From Methylobacteriaceae bacterium (GTDB lineage: Bacteria; Pseudomonadota; Alphaproteobacteria; Rhizobiales; Beijerinckiaceae): 64,000 nucleotides of DNA. Under the pieces are notes generated by a model. It saw only the letters and a program-made list of their open reading frames with translations. It was not told where the DNA came from and searched no databases. The position numbers and the translations under genes were made by a program. The stretch is taken from the NCBI GenBank assembly GCA_020638195.1, contig JACKJC010000001.1, forward strand, positions 671,001 to 735,000. Direction: 5' to 3'. Shown here in pieces: positions 25,579 through 32,189 of this stretch (the stretch's first letter is position 1; each line of letters begins with the position of its first letter).

Positions 25579-26085
25579 TCAGATCGAGCGCGCGGCGATC
25601 CACAGCGCCGTGTCGGGATAGACCATCAGGCCGGCGGCGGCGAGCGCGATTCCGTAGGGAATGCCGCCGTTCTTTTCACGCAGGCGCGCGAGCCATGGCG
25701 TCGAGGACAGCGGGCCTTCCATCGCCATGTTGCGCAGCTGCAGGATGCCGAGGGTAAGAACGCCGCCGAAAATCGAGGCGAAGACGCCGTAGGAAGGAAG
25801 GACGGCGAATCCCAGCCACAAGGCTGTCGCCGCGGCAAGCTTCGCGTCGCCGCCGCCGATCCACCCCATGTTGAACATCACGAAGCACACCACCAGCGTC
25901 AAAACGCCCGCCAGCGTATGCCAGCCCATCGCCGACCATTGCATGCCGGTGGCCAGGGCGAGAACGAAAAAGCCGACCGCCAAGACGATGGAGGCGAGGT
26001 TCGGAATTTTCATGGTCAGCATGTCCGAGATGGCCGCGAACACCATGACGCCCGGAAAAATGGCGAGAATGGCGAAATCGAGCAT
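25579..26085 (-). CDS. cpaA: Prepilin peptidase CpaA/TadV
   Basis: This is an inner-membrane aspartyl protease that cleaves the Flp prepilin leader. It has 168 residues and about six hydrophobic stretches. The two catalytic aspartates are visible: SDMLTMKIPN near residue 20 and the GxGD-type site GWIGGGDAKL near residue 80. It is the short TadV type without the methylase domain of PilD. It lies between flp and cpaB; a hairpin terminator separates it from flp, so its transcription may depend on readthrough or its own promoter. Confidence 0.95.
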   Translation of the reverse strand: MLDFAILAIFPGVMVFAAISDMLTMKIPNLASIVLAVGFFVLALATGMQWSAMGWHTLAGVLTLVVCFVMFNMGWIGGGDAKLAAATALWLGFAVLPSYGVFASIFGGVLTLGILQLRNMAMEGPLSSTPWLARLREKNGGIPYGIALAAAGLMVYPDTALWIAARSI

Positions 26086-26164
26086 GCTGGGCTCCCGGAA
26101 ATTGAAAGGGGTTTATCGCGTTGTAGCGGCGACGCGTTGACTCATTCTTAACGAACACAAGCAC

Positions 26165-26200
26165 GACAAAAAGAAAGCGGCCCCGGAAAACCGGGGCCGC
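26165..26200 (-). terminator. Rho-independent terminator after the flp pilin gene
   Basis: A 10-bp perfect G/C stem (26177-26186 with 26191-26200) has a 4-nt loop and, read on the minus strand, is followed by TTTCTTTTTG. It lies 28 bp past the pilin stop. Partial readthrough would give much more pilin mRNA than machinery mRNA. Confidence 0.9.
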
Positions 26201-26227
26201 TCAAACAAGCGTCGTACAGCGAACCTG

Positions 26228-26392
26228 TTAGGTCAGGTTGCCGGCGATGCCCGAGAACTTGGCCGACATGGTCGTGCCGAGCATCTTGACGGCCGAGATG
26301 ACGGCGACGCCGATCAGGGCGGCGATCAGGCTGTACTCGATCGCCGTGGCGCCCGACTCGTCCTTCAGGAAACGAGAGAAAACGGTCTTCAT
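26228..26392 (-). CDS. flp: Flp/Fap-type major pilin
   Basis: This is the major structural subunit of the Tad pilus. It is only 54 residues from the ATG at 26392 (MKTVFSRFLKDESG), with GGAG upstream; an alternative upstream start would add an unlikely 12 residues. The processing site and hydrophobic helix are classic: DESG-ATAIEYSLIAALIGVAVISAV, where cleavage follows Gly and Glu/Tyr are the conserved +5/+6 residues (here E-Y in AIEY). It is monocistronic or nearly so because of the terminator behind it. Confidence 0.97.
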   Translation of the reverse strand: MKTVFSRFLKDESGATAIEYSLIAALIGVAVISAVKMLGTTMSAKFSGIAGNLT

Positions 26393-26698
26393 GGGGTTGG
26401 CTCCAATCTTCCTTCCAGCGCGTTTCATGGCTCATTGCTGGAATGGCCAACCTATAGCCCTCGACTGTTGCGAGACCGTTAATTTGAAAGCCGCATCTGT
26501 CCCTAGCCGCGCGGCGCGAATTCGTGGTTAAGGCCGATGAAACGGCATCGTTCGATTCGTCGCGACGGGAACGTCCCGCACGATGGCCTGCTCTCATGAT
26601 GTCCGCGCGCGCGTCGCGCGTATCGCGAGCCGCGCTTTAGGTTTCATTCACCTTTCCGTGTTGTTTTATGCCTGCTGTCTGTCGCGCGGAGCATTTTT
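26393..26698. other. Divergent regulatory region between flp and the plus-strand Tad unit (no gene)
   Basis: This 306-bp gap holds no coding sequence that I can support. It must contain the promoters of flp (minus) and of the secretin N-domain gene (plus). On the minus strand, a TTAACG at about 26478 and TATAGG at about 26453 precede flp by 60-90 bp but are about 20 bp apart, so no standard promoter is clear. A single TTAA half-site occurs here and another near 26529, but not in the paired CtrA arrangement. Confidence 0.5.
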
Positions 26699-27169
26699 AT
26701 GTCGAGGTCTGTTCGCAAGCCCCTGCTGTCCCTGGCCGGAGGTCTCGCGCTGACGGTCGCGGCCTCGATCGCGGCTCTCGCCGACGCCGGCGGCATCGTG
26801 GTCTCGCTGGACCGAGCGCGCATCGTCAAGGTTCCCACGGGAACGCAGACGCTGATCATCGGCAATCCGCTCGTCGCCGACGTGACGATGCTGAAGGGCA
26901 ATGGCTCGATGGTCGTCAGCGGCCGCAGCTACGGGACGACCAATCTGATCTCGCTGGATTCGTCGGGCAACGCCATCGACGAAACGACGGTCAAGGTGAT
27001 CGCGAGCTCGCAATCCCTGGTCGTCTTGCGTGGAGCCGCTCAGGAATCCTATTCCTGCAACCCGCGTTGCGCGCCGACCATTGCGTTGGGCGATGACACG
27101 AAATACCTGGCGGAAGGCATCACCAACGTCAAGACGCGCAACGGCGCGGCGCTCTCGGGCGGCAAGTAA
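26699..27169 (+). CDS. Stand-alone pilus-assembly secretin N-terminal domain protein
   Basis: This small secreted protein consists of little more than the pilus assembly N-terminal domain that also begins CpaC. It has 156 residues: a signal peptide (LLSLAGGLALTVAASIAALADA), then the domain IVVSLDRARIVKVPTGTQTLIIGNPLVADVTML and the repeat-like GSMVVSGRSYGTTNLISLDSSGNAI. After the domain comes a Cys pair in SYSCNPRCAPT that could form a disulfide. GGAG lies 7 bp before the ATG. It is followed by two TadE-like genes, so a role in the secretin or periplasmic part of the Tad machine is likely but not proven. Confidence 0.85.
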   Translation: MSRSVRKPLLSLAGGLALTVAASIAALADAGGIVVSLDRARIVKVPTGTQTLIIGNPLVADVTMLKGNGSMVVSGRSYGTTNLISLDSSGNAIDETTVKVIASSQSLVVLRGAAQESYSCNPRCAPTIALGDDTKYLAEGITNVKTRNGAALSGGK

Positions 27170-27275
27170 GGCGCGGACGCCCGACGGTCGCTCGGCATTT
27201 CTCTACTGTCTCTTAATGTTTCTCATGCATTCTGAGCCTGGGCGGTTTTGCGTCTGTTCCCGGAGAGTGCATCCC

Positions 27276-27830
27276 ATGTTCGTCCGCCGTCTCATGCTTT
27301 CCCTCGGCAGAAAAGCGCTGCCGATGCGCCGGCGCGGCGCTGGCTTCGCCGAGGACGCGCGCGGCGCGACGGCTGTCGAGTTCAGCATCGTGTCGATCCC
27401 CTTCTTCATGATCCTGTGCGCGATCTTCGAGGCCGCCTTTCTGCTCTTCAACCAGAGCAATCTCGAGAACGCGACCTATGACGCCTCCCGTCAGCTTCTG
27501 ACCGGCCAGATCCAGTCCAACGGACAAACCACGGCGCAGCAGCTCACCACGTTCACCAATCTCGTGTGCAGCAAGCTCTGGCGGAATTTCAGCTGCGCCA
27601 ACGTCAAGGTCGACGTGCGCTCGGCCTCCGACTACACGGGCGGTTTCGATACGACCAAGACGATCTGCAACGCCGGCCAGACCGCCTCTTATACGCCGGG
27701 TTCGTCCGGAAACGTGCTCGTCGTGCGCGTCTGCTACCCCTACCCGCTCTATTTCAACCGCTTCAGCGGCTTCAGTTCGTCGACCGTCAATCTGATGGCG
27801 ACGACCGTCTTCAAGTCGGAGAATTACTGA
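27276..27830 (+). CDS. tadE: TadE-like minor pilin/pseudopilin
   Basis: This is a TadE-family pseudopilin, a minor component needed for Flp pilus assembly. It has 184 residues from the ATG at 27276, which has CGGAGAG upstream. After a basic N-terminus comes the TadE signature DARGATAVEFSIVSIPFFMILCAIFEAAFLLF with a likely prepilin-type cleavage near RGA and the conserved Glu in VEF (quoted as one family block in parts). Four cysteines in the exported domain (VCSKLW, FSCANV, TICNAG, RVCYPYP) may form disulfides. The stop overlaps the next ATG (TGATG). Confidence 0.9.
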   Translation: MFVRRLMLSLGRKALPMRRRGAGFAEDARGATAVEFSIVSIPFFMILCAIFEAAFLLFNQSNLENATYDASRQLLTGQIQSNGQTTAQQLTTFTNLVCSKLWRNFSCANVKVDVRSASDYTGGFDTTKTICNAGQTASYTPGSSGNVLVVRVCYPYPLYFNRFSGFSSSTVNLMATTVFKSENY

Positions 27831-28612
27831 TGAACGAGGCCTCGCCTCAGGAAGGGCGCAAGCCCGCGACATCCCGCTGGCTCGGCGTTCTGCCGGCCCG
27901 CTGGCGCGACGACCGCGGCGCGGCCGCCGTGGAATTCGCGATCATCCTGCCGGTGATGCTCGCGCTCTATCTCTCGACCGCCGTCACGACCAAGGCCTAC
28001 ATGGCCACCCGCAAGGTTGCGCTCGTTGCCCGCGCCCTCGCCGACATCGCGTCCCGTCAGACCGCCGCGACCGGCAATCCGACGGTGTCGAATGCCGACA
28101 TGACGAATTTCTTCGCGGCCGCGGCCACGATCATGGCGCCTTATTCGTCCACGTCACTCAAGATGACTCTGTCGCGCATCGACGTCGTCAAGGACAGCGC
28201 CAACAACATGTGGGCTTTCACCAAGTGGTCGGTGAAGAACAACGGCGGCGCATGGCGTCCGTGCAATGGCGGCAACAGCGGGTTCACGCCGCCCGGTACG
28301 CCGAGCCTCTCGACAGGAGGCAATAAGCCTTTGCTGACGGGGGACAAGAGCCTGACCGACTCGACCTATCCGGCCTACCTGCCGCCGGAATACACGGTGG
28401 CGGGCGCGCCGACGGGCTACCTGATCGTCGCCGACGTCACCTACACCTACTCGCCGGGCTTCACGTTCAATATCTTCAACTGGTCGAACCTGACGACCAT
28501 CAACACCGGCTGGTCGCAAGCCTTCTGGTCTCGCACCGGTCTGCCCATCGTCGGCTCGAGCCTGACGAGCAACGCGCAATTGTGCGCGACCAACAATCCC
28601 TCGGTCTCCTAA
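27830..28612 (+). CDS. TadE/TadG-like pilus assembly protein
   Basis: This is a second TadE/TadG-type protein, 260 residues, translationally coupled to the first (TGATG overlap at 27828-27832). The N-terminal signature DDRGAAAVEFAIILPVMLALYL matches TadE, and the exported domain is larger than in tadE. It contains Cys residues in WRPCNGG and AQLCATN. It lacks the von Willebrand-like domain of large TadG proteins. A hairpin follows at 28632-28658. Confidence 0.88.
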   Translation: MNEASPQEGRKPATSRWLGVLPARWRDDRGAAAVEFAIILPVMLALYLSTAVTTKAYMATRKVALVARALADIASRQTAATGNPTVSNADMTNFFAAAATIMAPYSSTSLKMTLSRIDVVKDSANNMWAFTKWSVKNNGGAWRPCNGGNSGFTPPGTPSLSTGGNKPLLTGDKSLTDSTYPAYLPPEYTVAGAPTGYLIVADVTYTYSPGFTFNIFNWSNLTTINTGWSQAFWSRTGLPIVGSSLTSNAQLCATNNPSVS

Positions 28613-28631
28613 GTCCGGCGTGATCGACGTA

Positions 28632-28660
28632 AGCCGGCGGGCGACCAGCCCGCCGGCTCT
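28632..28660. terminator. Hairpin between converging tadE-like and phosphomannomutase genes
   Basis: An 11-bp perfect stem (28632-28642 with 28648-28658) encloses a 5-nt loop. The T tract after it is weak (CTTGT), so it is probably a terminator, perhaps bidirectional, with lower certainty than the two other Tad-locus terminators. Confidence 0.6.
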
Positions 28661-28666
28661 TGTCGT

Positions 28667-30166
28667 TCAGATCGTCTGGTTGTAGGCGCCGACTTCCGGG
28701 TTCTCGCGCAGCACGCCGTCGACAGCCGTGAACATGGCGCGCAAATTGGCCTCCGACGCCGGGCTCTCGACCACGACCACCAGCTCCGGCTTGTTGGATG
28801 ATGCGCGCACCAGCCCCCAGGTCCCGTCCTCAACCGTCACGCGCACGCCATTGACGGTGACGAGATCGCGGATCTTCTGGCCGATGATGGTCTCGCCCTT
28901 CGCCTGCATGTCCTTGAATCGGGCCGTCACGCGATCGACGACGCCGTATTTCTTCTCGTCGTCGCAATGCGGCGACATGGTCGGCGACCCCCAGGTCTTC
29001 GGCAGATCGGCGTAGAGATCGGCCATCGACTTGCCGGGATTGCGGTCGAGCATTTCCAGCACGTGGACGCCGGTCAGCAGGCCGTCGTCGTAACCGCGAC
29101 CTACCGGCGCGTTGAAGAAGAAATGGCCCGATTTCTCGAAGCCCGCGAGCGCCTTGAGGTCGGTGACCCGGCGCTTGATGTAGGAATGGCCGGTCTTCCA
29201 GTAGTCGGTCTTCGCGCCGGTCGAGAGCAGCGCGGCGTCGGTCGCGTAGAGGCCGGTCGATTTCACGTCCACCACGAAGGTCGAGTTCGGGTAGAGCTTG
29301 CCGAGATCGCGCGCCAGCATCACGCCGATCTTGTCGGCGAAGATTTCCTCGCCATTGTTGTCGACCACGCCGCAGCGGTCGCCGTCGCCATCGAAGCCGA
29401 GCGCGACATCGGCGCCCGTCTCCTTCACCTTCGCCGCCATGGCATGGAGCATTTCCATGTCCTCGGGGTTCGGATTGTACTTCGGGAAATTCCAGTCGAG
29501 GTGGACATCCATCGGAATCACTTCGACGCCGAGCCGCTCGAGCAGTCTTGGCGCGAAGGCGCCGGCCGTGCCGTTGCCGCAGGCCGCCACGACTTTCAGT
29601 TTGCGCTTGATCTTCGGCCGGTCGGCGAGATCGGAGAGATAGATTTCGGGGAAGTTCTCGATGAATTCGTAGCCGCCGCCCGAGGCGTAGCGGAACTTGC
29701 CGTTCAGCACGATGTCGCGCAGCCGGCCCATCTCGTCCGGTCCGAAGGTGACAGGGCGTTGCGCGCCCATCTTCACGCCGGTCCAGCCGTTGTCGTTGTG
29801 CGAGGCGGTGATCATCGCGACCGCCGCCGTGTCGAGCGCGAATTGCGCGAAATAGGCCATGGGCGAGAGCGCGAGCCCGATGTCCTTCACCTTCACGCCC
29901 GCCGCCATCAGGCCGGTCACCAGCGCATATTTGATCGAGGCGGAATAGGAGCGGAAGTCGTGGCCCGTCGCCAGTTCCGGTTTCACGCCCATTTCGTGCA
30001 GCAGCGTGCCGAGGCCCAACCCCAGGGCTTGCACGCCCATCAGGTTGATCTCCTTCTCGAACAGCCAGCGCGCGTCATATTCGCGAAAGCCGGTCGGCTT
30101 CACCATCGGCGCGGATTCGTATTCGTAGGTATTGGTGGCGAGCGAAGGAACGGGTTTCGGAAACAT
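28667..30166 (-). CDS. Phosphomannomutase/phosphoglucomutase
   Basis: This enzyme interconverts hexose-1- and hexose-6-phosphates for nucleotide-sugar and polysaccharide synthesis. It has 499 residues from the ATG at 30166; the frame is open a little further upstream without similarity. The four alpha-D-phosphohexomutase domains are visible: FREYDARWLF near the N-terminus, the active-site serine loop MITASHNDNGWTGVK, the metal-binding GFDGDGDRCG, and the C-terminal phosphate-binding RASSNKPEL. The RASSNKPELVVVVE ending is typical of PMM/PGM enzymes of the ManB/AlgC group. It converges on the Tad unit. Confidence 0.93.
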   Translation of the reverse strand: MFPKPVPSLATNTYEYESAPMVKPTGFREYDARWLFEKEINLMGVQALGLGLGTLLHEMGVKPELATGHDFRSYSASIKYALVTGLMAAGVKVKDIGLALSPMAYFAQFALDTAAVAMITASHNDNGWTGVKMGAQRPVTFGPDEMGRLRDIVLNGKFRYASGGGYEFIENFPEIYLSDLADRPKIKRKLKVVAACGNGTAGAFAPRLLERLGVEVIPMDVHLDWNFPKYNPNPEDMEMLHAMAAKVKETGADVALGFDGDGDRCGVVDNNGEEIFADKIGVMLARDLGKLYPNSTFVVDVKSTGLYATDAALLSTGAKTDYWKTGHSYIKRRVTDLKALAGFEKSGHFFFNAPVGRGYDDGLLTGVHVLEMLDRNPGKSMADLYADLPKTWGSPTMSPHCDDEKKYGVVDRVTARFKDMQAKGETIIGQKIRDLVTVNGVRVTVEDGTWGLVRASSNKPELVVVVESPASEANLRAMFTAVDGVLRENPEVGAYNQTI

Positions 30167-30363
30167 GCCAGATCCTGTTGCAGAATTGCGCGGCGAGCGC
30201 CGCACGGGCGCTCTTTCGTCGACGCCCGTTCAGTACCGGGTTTTGCTTAACGCCCGGTCGCCGGGCGGCGACGACGCGCACAAAAAGCGTTGCGACGATA
30301 GAGTCGCCTTGTACGCGCTGTTATAAGCCGGGTCATGCGTTTTCTCGACCACCCGCCGCCCGC

Positions 30364-31260
30364 ATGATCACGCGACGCGCCCTTTTGCGGCTGGCGGCCG
30401 GCGCGCTCGTCGGCGTAGTTGGCGTCGCGGGCTACGGTCTTGTCGGCGAGCCCTTCTTCCGGCTGCGAACGACCCGCTACGCCTTCAAGCCGCCGGGCTG
30501 GCCGCCCGGCCTCAAGCTGCGCCTGGCGATCGTCGCCGATCTGCATGCCTGCGATCCATGGATGCGCGCGGATCGCGTCGCCTCCATCGTCGACCAGACC
30601 AACGATCTCGGCGCCGACTGCATTCTGCTGCTCGGCGACTACATCGCCACGCACCGGTTCCAGGTTCCGATTCCGCTCGTGGAATGGACGCGCGAACTGG
30701 CGCGGCTACGCGCGCCGCTCGGGGTCCACGCCGTACTCGGCAATCACGATTGGTGGAGCGACCCGGTCGCGGTCAGGCGCGGCGACGGCTTGCCTGTCAT
30801 CGGTCTCGCCATGCAGGACGCCGGCCTTCGCCTCTACCAGAACGACGCGCTGCGACTCGAGAAGGACGGACAGCCCTTCTGGATCGCGGGACTGGGCGAC
30901 CAGATCGCTTTCGTTCCCGTGCGCGGCTGGCGCGCCCCGCGCTACGGCGTTGACGATCTGCCGGCGACCCTGGCGTTGGCGCAGGACGATGCGCCGCTCA
31001 TCCTGATGGCGCATGAGCCCGACGTCTTCCCGAGGGTTCCGGCGCGCGTGGCCCTGACGCTCAGCGGCCACACGCATGGCGGACAGTTCAATCTCTTCGG
31101 CTGGCGGCCGATCGTGCCCTCGGGCTACGGGCAGCGCTACGCCTACGGCCACAAGATCGAGGACGGCCGAAATCTCGTCGTCTCCGGCGGCCTGGGGGCG
31201 TCGGTCGTGCCGATGCGGATCGGATCGCCGCCCGAAATCGTCACGATCGATCTCGGCTAA
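30364..31260 (+). CDS. Metallophosphoesterase, exported (YkuE-like)
   Basis: This is a calcineurin-like two-metal phosphoesterase of 298 residues, probably exported through Tat: MITRRALLRLAAGALVGVVG has twin arginines before a hydrophobic stretch. Metal ligands are in VADLHACD, LLGDYIA, LGNHDWW, MAHEPDVF and LSGHTHGGQFN. The overall pattern (DLH, GDY, GNHDWW, GHTHGGQ) is that of the YaeI/YkuE group, some of which act on phospholipid or lipid A precursors. It is divergent from the mutase gene, with 197 bp between the starts. The substrate is unknown. Confidence 0.9.
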   Translation: MITRRALLRLAAGALVGVVGVAGYGLVGEPFFRLRTTRYAFKPPGWPPGLKLRLAIVADLHACDPWMRADRVASIVDQTNDLGADCILLLGDYIATHRFQVPIPLVEWTRELARLRAPLGVHAVLGNHDWWSDPVAVRRGDGLPVIGLAMQDAGLRLYQNDALRLEKDGQPFWIAGLGDQIAFVPVRGWRAPRYGVDDLPATLALAQDDAPLILMAHEPDVFPRVPARVALTLSGHTHGGQFNLFGWRPIVPSGYGQRYAYGHKIEDGRNLVVSGGLGASVVPMRIGSPPEIVTIDLG

Positions 31261-31415
31261 ACCGCCGCGCCGCTTCCGCGGCCATGGCGCGCATGCAGTC
31301 TCGAGGGCAAAGCTCGATTGCCTCTCGGACTCGCTTGTGGAATGAGTGGCCTGACGACTGCGCCGGGTCTCCCGAGGCTGGCGCGTCGAGGGGGTAGGCC
31401 AAGACATTGCTCTGG

Positions 31416-32177
31416 ATGGTTCCACTGGCGTTGAAGCACCGCCGGGAAATGGCGGCGCGTCGAGGCGCACCGCCCGTTTTTGCGCCCATAGGCGACCGCA
31501 AACCGCCGGAACGCTGGTTCCATTCGATCGATCTCGGTGGGGTCGTGACCCCCGGCGTCAAGCATCACTTCCTGTTGCGCGGCATGGCGGACATCGCTTT
31601 TCGGCACGGCGTCGCCGGCAAGTCGGTGCTCGATATCGGCGCCTGGGACGGCTTCTATTCGTTCGAGGCGGAGCGGCGCGGCGCCGCGCGTGTGCTTTCG
31701 ACCGATCATTTCTGCTGGTCGGGACCGGGCTGGGGCAGCAAGGCCGGCTTCGACTACGCACATGCGAGCCTGTTGTCCCGCGTCGAAAGCCTCGACATCG
31801 ACCTGCCCGATCTCGCCCCCGCCAGGATCGGCAGATTCGACGTCGTTCTGTTCCTCGGCGTCCTCTACCATCTAGCCGACCCCTATGCGGGACTGGAGAC
31901 GGCTGCCGCCCTCACCGACGACCTTCTCGTGATCGAAACCGTCACGGCGGCCAATTTCGTTCCCGCGCCGGTCACGCGTTTCTATCCCGGAGGGCTCGAC
32001 GGCGATTACACGAACTTCTGGGCGCCAAATGCTCGCTGCCTGAAGGACATGCTGCGCGATCTTGGCTTCCGTCAGGTTGAAATCGTCCACAATCCGCACC
32101 GGCATCCCTTGCGCGCGCGGCATTTCGCCTTCGCTTCCAAACGCGGGACGCCGTTGCGGCCGAAAATCTGGCCCTGA
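31416..32177 (+). CDS. SAM-dependent methyltransferase, CmoB-like (DUF1698 type)
   Basis: This is a class I methyltransferase of 253 residues. RWFHSIDLGGVVTPG matches the start of the CmoB/DUF1698 domain, and SVLDIGAWDGFYSFEAERRGA is the SAM-binding glycine motif. FDVVLFLGVLYHLADPY supplies the motif IV/post-II region typical of CmoB-like enzymes. E. coli CmoB makes 5-oxyacetyluridine in tRNA, but this protein lacks the long N-terminal part and no cmoA is adjacent, so it may act on another substrate. The ATG at 31416 is a best guess; TTG at 31407 and ATG at 31449 share the frame. Confidence 0.82.
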   Translation: MVPLALKHRREMAARRGAPPVFAPIGDRKPPERWFHSIDLGGVVTPGVKHHFLLRGMADIAFRHGVAGKSVLDIGAWDGFYSFEAERRGAARVLSTDHFCWSGPGWGSKAGFDYAHASLLSRVESLDIDLPDLAPARIGRFDVVLFLGVLYHLADPYAGLETAAALTDDLLVIETVTAANFVPAPVTRFYPGGLDGDYTNFWAPNARCLKDMLRDLGFRQVEIVHNPHRHPLRARHFAFASKRGTPLRPKIWP

Positions 32178-32189
32178 GCGGAGAACAGC

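Noticed and set aside
26393..26698. Possible paired CtrA sites in the flp divergent region.
   Set aside because: Only isolated TTAA tetramers occur; none has the 7-bp spacing.
31261..31415. Possible small gene between the metallophosphoesterase and the methyltransferase.
   Set aside because: No start with a ribosome site and no coherent frame with normal codon use.
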